A stretch of DNA of 64,000 nucleotides from Paramarasmius palmivorus (taxonomy: Eukaryota > Basidiomycota > Agaricomycetes > Agaricales > Marasmiaceae), in the NCBI GenBank assembly GCA_037176845.1, contig JAYKXP010000006.1, positions 868,001-932,000 of the forward strand. The letters are read 5' to 3'. Shown in pieces: positions 14,480 to 27,075 of the stretch (its first letter is position 1; every line of letters begins with the position of its first letter). The position numbers and the translations under genes were made by a program. The notes beneath the pieces were generated by a model that had not been told where the DNA came from, searched no databases, and saw nothing but the letters and a program-made list of their open reading frames with translations.

Positions 14480-17400
14480 TTATGATGACAATGTTGATAA
14501 TGATGCTTGGGACAGCGAGCGAGTCCATGTGAACATTGGCCGTTCCGTAGAGGGTGTTGGTGCAGTGTCGGCAGGCTGTCTGGGTTCGACCAGCAAACTA
14601 GAATACACTCTATTAGATCAAGAACCAAAGTAGATATCTATAAACACAAACCTTCGACGATAGAGATCATGAAAATCACCCGTCTTCCGCGAGTCTTGGA
14701 AAACAAAATTAAGAAACTCTTGGACTTCGGGTATAGCTTTGAGGTTGTAGGGAACTTGGAATCGTTGCATATCTGTCCATTCACGTCTCAGAACCAAAGA
14801 TATTTGCAGCTGATAGCATTGAAGCTTACCCTGCACGATCCTCGCTAGCTTGTGGTACTTGTTGAAATTAAGGAGCTTTTTATCCGAGTTGTATGGCGAG
14901 TTCCGATGAGAAGGGTTCCCCTCTCTGCAGAATGTGACGTCGGTGAGGTATATACCTGTGTAACGTTAGCAAGAAGATTTTTGACAGATCAAGGGGCTTA
15001 CCTAGGAAAGGGACTGCCGGAGGTGCAGTATTCCGGAGTCTTGAACGGTATTCGCGATAGTTACGACTATGATCCGCCAGCCGTCGCATGACTTCGAGCT
15101 GTCCCTTACTCTTTTGCGGAAGACCCTGAGGAACGTCTGTCAGACAGAAAGCATCAAAACACTTGTAGAGCTTACCGTCCACGTGTTATTTAGACGGGCA
15201 ATCGTGGAAGAGTCCAAAGCAGCTAATATGGAGCGGAATGTGCTGAAGTTGTGCAACGAGGTACATTTCTACAAGAAAAACCTTTAAGCTCGACAAAAAA
15301 GGCGGGAAAGGAGGCAAACTCACGTCAGCGACCTTGATGAAGAACTTGACGAGTGTAGTCCGCTTCTTCGTGTCCCGTTCATTTAGAATGCTCTCGGCAA
15401 CCCAACCTGTAATGGCGGTACTCAAAGAAGAGACCGCTTTCACATTAATGGGCGGCTTTGCACCTTCCTGTCCAGACTCGAGTATTTCCTCTGGCGAGAC
15501 GGCGCAGTACAAGTTACATTCCATGATGGTCAATTGCCTGGCAAGTTCGAGCGCATCAAAATCTGTGATCGCGATAGATGAAAAATTCCTCGCTCTCAGT
15601 GCTGCCAGGAGCGTCTTGGTCATTGTTGGCCGAGGAACTTCTGCGTTCAATGTTATCGCCGTAGGGGGATTCAAGGACATACCAGGATCTCGAGCACGAT
15701 CCTTATTAGGACTGACAATGTTCTGGTTGGATTCAGAGTACATCCGAATGAGGTCAAGTATTCGTTCGGCAGGGCCTGGGAAAACGGTGTACAGCGCCTC
15801 CCGCGTGAAATTCTGTAACAAGGGTAATGCAGCGTTATCGGGTTGAGGTCTCCAGTACGTTTCAAGCCATTGCTTGATCGTATTTGACACCCGTAACCGG
15901 ACAGGAATACCTTTCCGATGTCTCCAGAGATGGTCCTGGTCGGGGGTCAAACCAGGTGGTGGCATAAGGTTATATCGCGCTATGAGTGCATTGGCAAGCT
16001 CCGTCGGACTGCAAAACAGTCGGAATGTCATAAAGAAGACGGCGGAAAAGGCAGGATCCACGATGCTTCCATAAGGCGTCAAATGCTCGACTAGAACATC
16101 GAGAGTCGCACCCACGATGAGACCATCGGTATTGTATGCAATATCCTCTGGCGAGTAATCCGGGCGGAACAGAAAACTTGCAGGATCGGCGACAAAGTCC
16201 GGCATGGGGGGCTCTGGGGGCACAGCTGGGAGATCTCCGTGAAGGATCTTCTCTTCCAATCCTGGTGTCGTTACTGGAAGGCCTCTCGTACTACCTTCCC
16301 ATGTGGTCGCACCATCCTCGTCGGTACGCATAAACGATGTCGGAGACGCTAAATCTGCTTCCACCGGAGCATGGGATATGACCAATGGAGGAGGCTTCAG
16401 ATCCTCCGGCGAAGTGACATCTGTATCTGCAGATCGTGACGATGATGATTTCGAGAGACTACTGCTTTCCGAACCTGAAGATGCCTCATTTATCTCGAGA
16501 TGTCGCCCACCACTCTGCGGCTGTATTGTCATGTCCTCCTCATCAGCAACATTGAATTGTGTGCGTAATGCGTCTGGGCTTGCCGCTGGATCGAGTTGCC
16601 GGTCAGGCGCACCATCCGGGTCACCAAGGGAAGGTATGTGTAGTATGAACGGTCGATCGCCCAATGACCGATTCAAACAAAGCTTGACTGAGCCCGAAAG
16701 CTCACCACCGGCCCTCAATGCAAGGGTTGCTGTCCGTAATAGCGCTTGCTTCTCTGCCTCTTCCGTGATAGATGGCGATAGAGGTAAAGTCAGCAGACGG
16801 ACCGCTTCTGCCAGCTCCGTAGTGACGCTATACAATGAATCCTTCGCAGTCTTGAGGGGCTCAAGCTTGTGATTGGGTACATCAGGATGCTGAAGGACAG
16901 CTTCAACAATCGCTAGCAGTTTACACGACATCTCCACGACCTCTCGAACAAGATCGTACATATGACCTGTACTTGAAGCATGGGATGACCGTGAATGCGT
17001 GTGCGCATGTCCAATGAATGCGGCGATAGTAGAGAGATAATGATCATGCGTATAGCGTAAGGCCTCTATCACCTGGTTGACCGTACAAGGACCACAAGGA
17101 AACGGTGGTCGAGTGGGCGCCGTCGTGGTGCCTAGGGAAGATAGCGAAGATGAAGAAGTCGTGCTGCTAACAGACATTTCTTGCTTATGCGAATGAACAC
17201 GATCCCATGGTTGGTCGACCTGAGAACGATTGGGCATTGGGGGTATCGGTGATTCTACCGAAAGCTTCTGGTGTTTTGCTCGATTCCGAAGGTCACCTAG
17301 ACTCTTTGCACGTGTACCGGGAGTTCCTGGTCTACGACGGATGGCGGCCTTAGTAGGCGTCCGACCATTGTCAATGACCGAGGATTTTGATTCCGTCTCG

Positions 17401-18561
17401 GATTGGCTCGCTGGGTTCCCCTCTTCCACCATTGTCTGGTCTCCTTTGTGTTTTCCTAAACCATCCCGTCTTTCTGGTAGCTCAATCCCACACTGAACTG
17501 CCACGGCGAGAAATCGCCGTATCAATGCAAAAACCTGCTGGGCCAATCGCAACATAGCATCTACCTCCAGTTCCAACATATCTTCATCAACATCATCTTC
17601 GGATGCTCGCTTGGTTTGTGATACTAGTGAAGCTAGTGTCGATAGTATAAGTTTTCGCTCGATAGCTAGTGAAGGATATCGCGAAAGAATCGGGGCTTCG
17701 CGATTGAGAGTGTCGGTTGCTGTAAGAATACTCCGGACACAGGAGATAATACACGCGGTCGAAGGTTGAAAATGTGTTATCCGGCTGGCTCGCGCTGCAC
17801 TTTGTAATAGTGATAGGCCGTGTAGAAGTGGGACCATTAAGGGCGGAACATAGGGTTCGATATCCGAGTTACCCGATGGTATTCGTGTACGTGAGGGATA
17901 GTTGGTTGAAGAAGCAGGCGCTGAAGCATTGGACGCATTTGAGCGTGAATAGGTATGTGTGCGTAGTCGCTAGTAACGACAGTCAGGAGGAATTCAGTTG
18001 ACGAGGATCTTGCATTTTGCTCACCAATTTGGTTGTCTCCTCCTCTTCCCCTGCTACTGGCAAATCCGCGTCCGCATTGACATAGTTACTGGGGAACCAG
18101 CCACGCCTTCCTTCTAGTTCACCATCCCACCAGCCACTTGGGTCACGATTGAGGACGTGGATGACCTGCCCAGTCCGGAAGGAGAGACAGGTAGAACCTT
18201 CGGGCTGTGTGTAATCATGCATAGCTAATACGTATTCCGCCATTGCGGGACGCTGTTGTACGTCCTGATCTTCTTCGTCTGCTGATAGCGGGCTCGTAGG
18301 ATTAGGTGAAGGCGAACGACGGGATGAGGGAAGGGCGAGAGAGGTAGTTGATGCGTTCGCGGAAGAGGAAGTCTGAGGAGAGACAATATCGAGCGACGAA
18401 GCTGAAGAAGCATTAGAAGTTGTACGTGAACGGATTATGCGATTTACTGCCAAAGAGTTGGCAGAAGATGTGAGGAATGTTCCTCTCTCAGTTGATTGGA
18501 ACCCGGAAGAAGGGCCGGCGACGGAGGATACTGAGGTGTCGATTTTTAGGTTCGAAGCCAT
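14480..18561 (-). CDS. cdc25: SH3-RasGEF protein, Cdc25 type Ras activator
   Basis: Seven exons (18561-18025, 17969-15324, 15268-15176, 15125-15002, 14955-14830, 14772-14652, 14597-14480) give 1254 residues. An SH3 domain lies at about 95-160 (YVLAMHDYTQPEG, WWDGELEGRRGWFPSNYV). A long Ser/Pro-rich middle region follows. RasGEF_N spans roughly 660-790 (DGLIVGATLDVLVEHLTPYG, FFMTFRLFCSPTELANAL). The catalytic RasGEF domain runs from about 885 to the end, with AITGWVAESIL, HSRNYREYRSRLRN, PAVPFLGIYLTDVTF and NFNKYHKLARI. It exchanges GDP for GTP on Ras at the plasma membrane, feeding cAMP/PKA or MAPK signalling. The acceptor CCTCAG at 15126 was chosen because the next CAG upstream breaks the HSRNY frame. 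An ATG six bases further out (18567) is also possible. Confidence 0.93.
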
Positions 18562-18739
18562 GTACATAGTCGTTATAGAAGACGAAGGAAAACAAAATCT
18601 AAACGGAGAACGAAATGACAACCTGATATTAGTGTGATGTACTATAATTTATTTTGACAATAAACATACCAGAAGCACCAATCCAAAAGGATAACCGTCT
18701 CCAAAAGTACCCGATGACCACAGAACCTCAAAATGAGGT

Positions 18740-19036
18740 TCAGAAAAAGGGAAGAATCGTTGCAAGATCGTGTATTCGAACTAGTTGTGGCCCACTGAAC
18801 TTGCTGGGCTCGGCGAGGGGGAAGTAGATGGTGGTCGGGATGTAAGAGATATCCAGACGTGGAAATACGAGAACTTGCTCTTTCCCTAGTTCTGAATATT
18901 GGCGGGTATACTGTGGGAGGTCGCGAAGAGGTATATGAGCAGCAGCACTCACGGCGGGAAGGCGCCAACTTGTGTTCCCTTCCGGAATTACAGACGTCGA
19001 GTTCAACTTGACACAACAATCCAAAACAAATTCCAT
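18740..19036 (-). CDS. Small hypothetical protein, possibly spliced
   Basis: A 98-codon frame starting MEFVLDCCVKLNS. It contains a consensus intron (GTGAGT...CCCACAG, 42 nt) that would shorten it to about 84 residues, joining WRLPA to YTRQYSELGKEQ. The segment VLVFPRLDISYIPTTIYFPL looks protein-like, but I recognise no family. It lies between the RasGEF promoter and an open stretch. A longer frame overlaps it (18642-19058). Whether it is a gene is uncertain. Confidence 0.35.
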   Translation of the reverse strand: MEFVLDCCVKLNSTSVIPEGNTSWRLPAVSAAAHIPLRDLPQYTRQYSELGKEQVLVFPRLDISYIPTTIYFPLAEPSKFSGPQLVRIHDLATILPFF

Positions 19037-20028
19037 TTACTTCCAAGTTTCCTGCCACAATCTGCCACTAGCCATTCCTAGTGTCACCTCCACAATCAGA
19101 ATCTCTTCGAGAATTTATAACACAATTTAATAACGCCCATAGCGTCTCTATTTCTGTGTTATACAGCCAAGCTAGCTACGACAGTGCACCCATGAAGTGC
19201 GTCAAAGATGCTACCCTGCTGACCCCTGTACAATCCAAAAGGAGTCCAGAAGGAGCCATACTTGTCGACAACGGGGGGTTCGGATTTTACGGATTGGGAG
19301 ATATGGTAACCGCCTCCACAAATATGATCAAGAATTGAAGTGCTGAATGAGTACCGTTGCGCAGGTTCCATTCGGCAAGCCCTCTGCATTGCTGTTTCCC
19401 CACACTATCTCTCCGTGCTTGTCTATCTAAATTCTAGTCATGTTGAATGCCATGTAGAGCATTGTAATGCTAGCGTCAAAGTCGTCTTGGAATTGATGTG
19501 TGGAGTGTCGCCTTCTGCAGAGCGGCTTCCCTTTCATAGAATATCTGATCGTTCAAGTTGCCGGTAAAATACATAGCAAGTGTCTTGGATGGCTCTGAAG
19601 TATAGACTCCAGTAGAGGAGATATTCGGGTGCGAATCCATTCCGCCTCCGGTAAGTATGTCTCGGTGGCCACATGCATGTCTCGCAAGCCTCAGTTGAAT
19701 GCCATGGCAATGCGTATGGGAGCGAAAGTAAGAACCCGATGCCCTCGTAGTTTCAGCCGTTCATTCCCAGAATGAGTAGAATTGCTGGGCGCGTGCAAAT
19801 GAGCCAGAAATGTGGTCCGAATGTCTCGGTAGCCACATCCTTGGACTTTCTTGATGCGATAGCAATTCGGCAAGAACAAGTAGACTTGGAGAACCAGACC
19901 TGGGAGCAGAAAGATGGATCAAGCCCAGCAGACTGAGGAACAGTCTTGACGCAGCGGCGCGGGAAAAGCCTTGAAAAATCAAACGCCGCCAAACTTTGTT
20001 TTGTAAAACTGTGCAGCTCACCGGCAAG
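19037..20028. other. Intergenic; two similar GTCTCGGTxGCCACAT segments
   Basis: No gene seen. The motif ATGTCTCGGTGGCCACATGC at about 19659 recurs with a few changes at about 19810. This region contains the promoter of the H15-domain gene. Confidence 0.4.
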
Positions 20029-22259
20029 ATGCAGGTGCAGCCTCAAGCTTACGGTCCTCCTTTACACCATTTACAACAAGCTCAGCAAGCTTTAGCATCT
20101 GGTTTGTTTTGTTATTTATTATACATTTATTCATCTTGTCATCATATATCTCTTCAGCTGCAGACTATGAACTCAAGAAAAGATATCTCGCTCTCTTACC
20201 ACCACAGCAGATCATTGAGATATGCTTGACATTCGACCTTCATGTTCCTCCTTATATCAAGAGCACGATATGGCCTGTCGACCTCGGGGCAGCTATCGGA
20301 GCCATGCAGAGTGCAGAACAGTCGACACCCCAGACGAATAACAATTCATCGCAAAATAACGCGAAAAAGAATGAGCTTCCGATAATGGATGCGCTTTTAG
20401 ACCCTTCTGCTGAGCAACAGACATCGCGGTCATCATCTCCTGAGTCTCGTCCACCAACCCAAGCAGGCCAACCTTCGCAGGACAAGGGCAAAGGACGACA
20501 GACCACGCAGGATGCATCTTCATCATCACCGATTTCTCATCACTCACCTTCACCCTCGACATCAACTTCTGCAGCAGGTACAAGTTCTGCACCACCACCA
20601 GCATCCTCACCAGTACCTGTTCCTTCAACATCAGCACCGTCACAACCCATACATCGACCTACTATACCAACAATACAATTCGCACCATACGCGTATCCCG
20701 GTCAACCACCGTATCCTCACGCGCCATACTACCCGCCTCCAACACAATGGGGTGCATATCCACATCTACGATATCCGCCATTTGCACCGTACCCTCATGG
20801 GCCTCACATACCAGGGTTTCCGCCATTGCCTCTGCCTCCACAACATCCCGCTACACCACCTGTTGCACCACCCGTTGCTGCAAGAACATCAGCACCTACA
20901 ACGCCAGCATCGACGGCTCAGCCGTCACAACCGGCAGCGCCTGCCCCGGCATCGACACAAGCAGCCTCTTCACCAGCAGCCCCTTCACCGGCTCCCGCCT
21001 CCACCTCCACGCCAGCACCAGCATCTCCATTAACACCTGTTGCCAAACCATCTACCCCTGCTCCCACACCTACACCCGCAGCAGCAGCTCCTGAACCAGC
21101 TGCCGCGCCAGCCTCAACGCCTACACCTACACCTGCCCCCGCCCCTGCACCGGCACCGGCACCTGCGCCAGTGCCTCCAGATCCGCCGACGAACATCTCG
21201 ATAGATGATCTTCCCAGTTACGAAGACATGATTGTCGAGGTCCTCGCTACCCTGGGTGAAGACTCTGAAGGCCTTGCACCCAAAGACCTCTGGACACAAA
21301 TAGCTTCACGCTATCCTGTCCAACCCAACTTCCGACCATCCGCCGCCCAAGCATTACAAAAAGCATTCAAAAAGCATCGCCTCCAGAAGAACGAAAAAAG
21401 TGGTCGATATAGACTTAATCCCGAATGGAAAGGCGGAAGTGTAAGAGATTTCATTATCCCGCCAGATCTAGTTTATTGATGCAATTCCGTCATTGCTGTT
21501 TACCAGACAACCAGACGGAATACGCGCCGGCCACAGTTTCAGGGTAGTTCTACACCTGCAGCTCCACTGGTGCAGGTGCAAGTACCACAGATAACTAGGC
21601 CGCCTCCGTTCACAAAGGCACCACTTATTAGAAACGGATCTGTGCCACCCGCGTCTTCAGGACAACCATCTCAAGGCTGGTTCTCTGGTGGCCAAGCGAG
21701 TACATCTATTACCGTTAGCGCCACCGTTCCGGAGCAAAGTACGAGTAATGCAGATGATGACGCTGGAGATCCATTCGAAGCGGCGCAACACATTCTGAAT
21801 CTCTTACGCATGGAGACCACTAGCCCTAGTGGTGATACTTCGGCTCCTGACCACGGGGCCGCGACTGAACACAATGCTGCCATACACAACGGTCCGACAC
21901 CCATTGGCAATGAAGGGGCGGGATTGGGTTACGACGAAAATGTCCGTGCCGAACTGCAGGCTCAACTTGCGCTGTTGGCCGTTCAGTTAGGCGAGATTAT
22001 GCAAGATCCTGCTCCTTCATTGAATGGTCCTGTAGTTAATGGACCTCCCCCGCCATCATCTTCACATAACCATGACGAACCAGCTCCGCAGATGGATGGT
22101 ATCATTCCGACAAATCCGTCGCAGCTCTCGCCCCCACCTCCATCTCATACTCAATCCGAACATCAACCCCAGCCACAACCCCAGCCGGAGGAAATACCCG
22201 AGTACCCAATGATGGACAACGATTCCGATGATGAAGACATGTATGAAGTAATTGTATAG
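20029..22259 (+). CDS. Linker-histone (H15) domain protein with long Pro/Ala/Ser-rich arms
   Basis: Exons 20029-20101, 20158-21440 and 21507-22259 give 702 residues. After a short N-terminus (QQAQQALAS|AADYELKKRYL, LLPPQQIIEICLTFDLHVPP) comes a Ser/Pro/Gln-rich stretch, then a very long Pro/Ala/Thr run with PAPAPA tracts (about 200-375). The winged-helix H15 domain is at about 377-447: SYEDMIVEVLATLGEDSEG, PKDLWTQIASRYPVQPNF, SAAQALQKAFKKHRLQKNEK and SGRYRLNPEW. The C-terminal part is low-complexity and ends in an acidic tail, DNDSDDEDMYEVIV. The H15 fold binds nucleosome linker DNA, so a nuclear chromatin role is likely. Unlike true H1 it is acidic at the end, lacks a Lys-rich tail and has a large N-terminal region, so it is not a canonical H1. 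Confidence 0.88.
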
Positions 22260-22952
22260 AGACGCTCGTTCGCGTATGGCTAGGTCTATGAATACTCGGA
22301 CGCGATTTTATCGGCCCCTTCACAATGAACTCGGTGGACGACAATCCGTCAGGTTAGAATATGTAGAGCGTCGGGTGCTGAGGTGCATGTATCTTACGTG
22401 GAGGTGCTGTCGGGCTGTCACGATTTAGAAGAGCAATATGCCCATGTGCAGAAGCATGCCCAAAGACATCCCGCTGCCATTGTGCGAGACCACATGTGGC
22501 ACAGATTTAGTTCGAGCAATCAGTGCTGTATATGTCAACAGTTAGATTCCCAGCTTGCGCTATCGAAGGCAGGTTTAATGAAAGTCGAGCTATACATATC
22601 TTCAGAATCGGAACTCTTGAGAAATACGGGCAACTCGAGTTGTGGTCTCGGGTTTAATAGATCTGTCACGGACCGCAGACGTTTTGTGATCGCCCCTGAG
22701 AATGAAATTGATCCTGACGTCGCTTACTTAGCGCTTGCCAAAAGACTGCCATGTTTTATTCCTCGCTTTTCTGGGAAATGCGACGTCTACTTTCCCTCGA
22801 TTGCCATCTTACCTTTTGACCGTGACTGGCCCTTGCTTCCTGTCCGCCAATAATGTGGTTCTTGTTTTAGGTCCACGACTTTTCCTGTTCAGTAACTCGT
22901 CCTTCATCTCGTTGCGTATTGGGCTGGATCCTTGACTCTTCAAGGCACCTCG
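22260..22952. other. Intergenic, no gene seen
   Basis: A 156-codon plus-strand ORF (22383-22853) has no recognisable family or intron context and I leave it uncalled. The 7-TM promoter must lie here. Confidence 0.45.
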
Positions 22953-24654
22953 ATGGAAGCCGCTCTGGACCTAATGTCCCTGGGGATACCCTTGGACGAC
23001 ATAATCAATATCGGTGGTACATCTATCAATCTGTGAGCACTTCTAGCATGGATATCCTACACGACGGAGTCAGCTCACGATACTGTTTCTACAGCGGTCG
23101 ATATTCTGCTACTTGTTGGTATTCCTATGGTGTGCGACGTCGTCAGGGAGTGCTGAATTGCAATTTGTAGCGATGTACGCGTTAGCCATCTACGACTGGC
23201 TCATCTCGTCTTACGACGAGTACGATTTGGTGCGCCCCGTGGTCCAACACATGTCTTTGGTCACCCTTCCTCATCAAAACGTTTTCAGATTTGGATGACT
23301 CCTCAATGGACGTCAATAAAATTCGCGTATATCATATGCCGATACTACACTCTTTTCGTTTACCCTGTCTATCTGTGGGCATGGCTAGGGAATCACACCA
23401 AAGATTTCTGTGAAACGATCGTTCATCCTCTCTATGGTTTCATTCCTATCTTCGTGAGTGAATCTTTGCTATCTATACATGGTACATGTGCCTAAGACTT
23501 CCAATTCTCCACAGCAATTGTCTTCGCAAGGTACCTATCTCACATCGGCATGCTATAATTTGGAGTCTGACCAATGCCGTTCTATTCTTGCAGCCGTCAT
23601 GGTTATCAGAACTTATGCGTTTACAGGACGAAGCACGACGGTTCTAGTGTTCTTGGTCGCTTGTCTGGTGGCGTTCGCGGCAGCGGATATATGGCTCTTT
23701 GGAACCCGGTTCGTTGGTAAGGATATTTACACACTTGTGGTGGTATCCATTGAATTTACGCCTGGGTACTATCAGTCCCGCCAGAACTGTACGCCATTTA
23801 CCCGAAAACGGGCTGTTTTGCGAACGATCGAACGGTGGAGACTGAAAACATTTGGGAATGGTCTCGTGCTGTTGATGCAGGTGTACGTATCGTTTCCTTT
23901 ATAATTTATTATGAGACGCGCGCCGACCATTGTCATATCTTCCCGTATCTAGGTCGTCATGGTAAGCATTATCCTACCCGTAACCCGAGACGCACGAATC
24001 TCATCATGATTTATCTTCAATGCCCCAGCTTGCCGCTTTTGTGATGGACCTGTTCATGATGATGATCATCGTCGTTGTACGTGGGGTGATATTATACGCG
24101 TTCGAAATAGAACTAAGTCTAGATTTTAGTATTGCATACGGACGCGTAGTACGCAAGGAGCATTGGGCAGGTTCTTTCTCATACAAGGTCAGTTGCTGGG
24201 TTGACCCTAGATTTCACCTGCGAGATGCTCACCTAACGGATACCGCAGGATCTGTGGTTTTCGTTTCCATGTCAATTCTAAACCTCTGGACGGCGATTAA
24301 TTACTTGAGGTGAGAAAGATCTTGTTGTATCTTTTGCACTTGATTGTAAAGATGCTTTCAGTACGTCGCGGCAATGGAATGGCACTGGCCTTCCCATCGC
24401 CCTGGTCTTGTCAAATGTTCTGGTCAGTATATCGCTTGACCGCTGGAAAACAACAGACATCTGAAACTCTTCTGCAATCGATTTTAGGCATGTCGATTGT
24501 AGGTGTCTATGTCCCTATTACCTCTCAAGACTCGCTAATCAAGCAAAATAGAATTCTGTCCCTCAGGAGACGAGTGATGCCGACTGAGAGCCATGAGCTA
24601 CGACTACAATCAAGACTTGTCAGGGAAGCGTTACAGACGGATGAAGAGGATTAA
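22953..24654 (+). CDS. Seven-transmembrane DUF6533-family protein
   Basis: Start MEAALDLMSLGIPLDDI is inferred. Introns follow after INL and before the conserved DUF6533 block YALAIYDWLISSYDEYDL|IWMTPQWTSIKFAYIICRYY. Further helices are VMVIRTYAFTGRSTTVLVF, LVACLVAFAAADIWLFG, AFVMDLFMMMIIVVVRGVI and a last one near SILNLWTAINYL. The end, RLQSRLVREALQTDEED, is a basic/acidic cytoplasmic tail as in relatives. The family is expanded in mushrooms and its ligand and partners are unknown. About nine introns are needed and those in the middle (23460-24300) are only roughly placed, so the exact protein is not certain although the family is. Confidence 0.75.
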
Positions 24655-24993
24655 ATCTGCAGCCACTTCGTTCAGGACTACTACCCTACGTGCATCTAAT
24701 TGGACCTATACCCGTACATGTATTTCTGTTGTATTTTTACCTAACCCGATGGACCTTGCGAAACTGACTATCGTCTCAGCGATGAAACTTGGCCAAAAGT
24801 CTCGAAGAGATCGATATGCTAACTGAGCCGGCCCAGCGAGTAGGAGCTCTCTTCCTGACTGCTTCGACTAGGATAATTCACGAGGCAGGCATGTATTGCA
24901 CGCAAAGATTGTGAAGATTGATATTACGTATTAAGACTTGACTTGCACCTGTACCATTCTCCATCTTCCTTGAGTCGCGCCCTGCGTCGTCAA
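24655..24993. other. Short intergenic gap
   Basis: Between tandem plus-strand genes. Nothing distinct seen. Confidence 0.45.
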
Positions 24994-25517
24994 ATGTCAT
25001 ATTCAACAGAAGCCACAAAAGAGCCTCAGCCAGACCCTTTAACGCAGGCACAACAACTGAGAGCTCTCTTGGAGGATCAAGTAGAAACGAGCAGAACGTG
25101 CTTAGAAAGAGTGAAAGACAAGGATGCCAAAAGAAAAGAGGATAACGACGAACGAAGGCTGAACATGAGGCGTTTAATGGAACAAGCCCAAAAGTTGTCA
25201 GAGACGCAGCGGTCTGTTTCTGAGGCGAACGAAGCTGAGCGAGAAACGAATGGTGAGGATCCGATTTTCTTGTTATCTGCGGTCTTAACGTTGCCATTCG
25301 CAGCCAAGGAAGAAGAGAACATTCTAAGAGTTGTACAGGAAAATCACGATCGTCAGCAAAGAGAAGTGGCAGTAATGATACAAGGTGAGTAAAGTTGTCG
25401 ACTGAGTCGTTGAATAGATCCAATGTATTGTGGGTAGAAAATCGACGACATGCAGAGGAGAAGCATGCAAATTTATTGCGAGGATTGAGGGATTCGGGTG
25501 GTTTGGAAGGACAATAA
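24994..25517 (+). CDS. Small coiled-coil protein
   Basis: Exons 24994-25252, 25304-25384 and 25438-25517 give 139 residues, all joined at consensus GT-AG sites. Nearly the whole protein is charged and helical (ALLEDQVETSRTCLERVKDK, NMRRLMEQAQKLSET, VVQENHDRQQREV), i.e. a coiled coil, with a short Gly-rich end. No catalytic motif or membrane segment is seen. The next gene, 200 bp downstream on the same strand, is also coiled-coil. I do not recognise the family. Confidence 0.65.
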
Positions 25518-25715
25518 GAGACTTCAGCTAGAGGACAATGGGATGGTGGTTAGAGTCTTTGGCGTAGTTGCTTTGTAATCAATAGCATTTCTCTTTCAGA
25601 CTGCCATCTCTTTGTCCCTTCTCGGTTTCCGCGCCGAATTCTCTATCCTGAAACTTCAAGATACTCGCCTTGAAGGATTACAGAATAAACCGAAGGTCAT
25701 TCTTATTATCTCCCA

Positions 25716-27075
25716 ATGGAGGACATATCTTCTCCGGCCCAAATCGCAGACTCAATAGGTGCAATCATTCACCGGGCGGTTTGTGTTGGTCGACATTTTC
25801 CAGCTTCAAGTACTCATATTACACACAGCTCACTGACATGGAGCAGAGGTGCAAGGCGGACGTGGCTCGAGCAGATGCGGACGCGTTACAGGCACGGAAC
25901 GAACGCGACCAAGCCCGATTAGACCGCGACAATGCGGTGAAGCTCCTTCACGAGGCGCAGTTGAAGACTCAGGAATGGAAACAGGAAGTGAGCGTGTTGA
26001 AGGCTGAGGTGAGGACTCTGGCTTATGGACTGGGTTCAAACGCCTGACCCATATATGTCACAGCTAAGACAATACGAGACCACTGTAAGTTACGGAGCCT
26101 CTTAGTTTTCTATGGCTAATGTAGAATAAGGTTGCCCACCAAACCGACGCCATCTCACTCTTGAAAAGAGAACTCGCCCAATGGAAAGACCAAGCGCGAA
26201 ATTGGCAGGAGCATTTTCTCAGGGTTGAGGAGGAGCGCTGTGTTTTGTCGTCGAAAGTCGAAGAGTATTCCCAACAAATACACGTACGCTCTCATTACCT
26301 TTCCCATAATTTATTCCAATGACGGTCATCCTCAGGCCCGTTCAACACTGAATATGGCCCCTCTAACACCAGTTTCCAAATACGCTGACAGCGACGAGGC
26401 CACCAAATCATCGTCCAGAAAATACGTCGAGTACACCCCCAGCCCAGAATTATCGGATGGAGTTGATCGCCAACCCCGAGCCGGGCCTTCGCGAAGGAAG
26501 ACACCCATTCCCAAGTCCACCCGTTCTGTCGCTGCAATCAAGCCCAATCCTCATTCAGAGTCTGTGGAAGTGGCATTGCAGGCTGCCCGCAAATCCCAAC
26601 CAAAAACACCAATGCACTTGCCCAAGAACGATGCACCCTCTGTTGTCCATACCAGATTGATTCGCCGGGTGCATGCTGTCGTTCCCGTCAAACAAGAATC
26701 AGACGACGAATCACCACCTCCGGTTGAGACGAGTACTCGAAGCCATCGTACATCTAAGCAGCGTTCATCAGCAGCCCACCAACTGTTCGATGATGATGAG
26801 GAGGTAGAGGAGGAAGCTATTCATCATACATTAGAGGAGCAGGAAGACTACGACGACGAAGACGACGAATTAATGATTAGCTCTCAGGTAAGCTTTCTAT
26901 TTATCAATCTTCTCTGGATACTGACCGCCTTCTCCAGAATCCTATTGATGGAGACTATCAACCCCCGAATGCCTCCAAACGAGCTTCCACTAGCCACCAC
27001 ACTCTACCCCCTCCCAGCAAAAGACGAAAGAGCAATGCCTCTACCACTAGATCAGCAGGGAGGAAGAAGGGCTGA
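25716..27075 (+). CDS. Coiled-coil protein with acidic, basic-ended C-terminus
   Basis: It starts MEDISSPAQIADSI; the first intron end is ambiguous. Exons then read a coiled coil (MEQRCKADVARADADALQAR, LLHEAQLKTQEWKQEV), continue past introns at about 26008-26059, 26081-26126 and 26283-26335 (LKRELAQWKDQARNWQEHF), and enter a Ser/Pro-rich region with PSRRKTPIPK. An acidic block (DDDEEVEEEA, DDEDDEL) follows. The last exon begins at about 26939 with NPIDGDYQPP and ends with the basic nuclear-signal-like PPPSKRRKSN and a GRKKG stop at 27073. A nuclear scaffold role is possible, but no family is recognised. Confidence 0.7.

Noticed and set aside
16303..16872. Plus-strand 189-codon ORF
   Set aside because: Lies wholly antisense to exon 2 of the RasGEF gene and has no family resemblance.
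20918..21196. Minus-strand Gly/Ala repeat ORF (GAGAGAG)
   Set aside because: Antisense of the PAPAPA tracts in the H15 gene.
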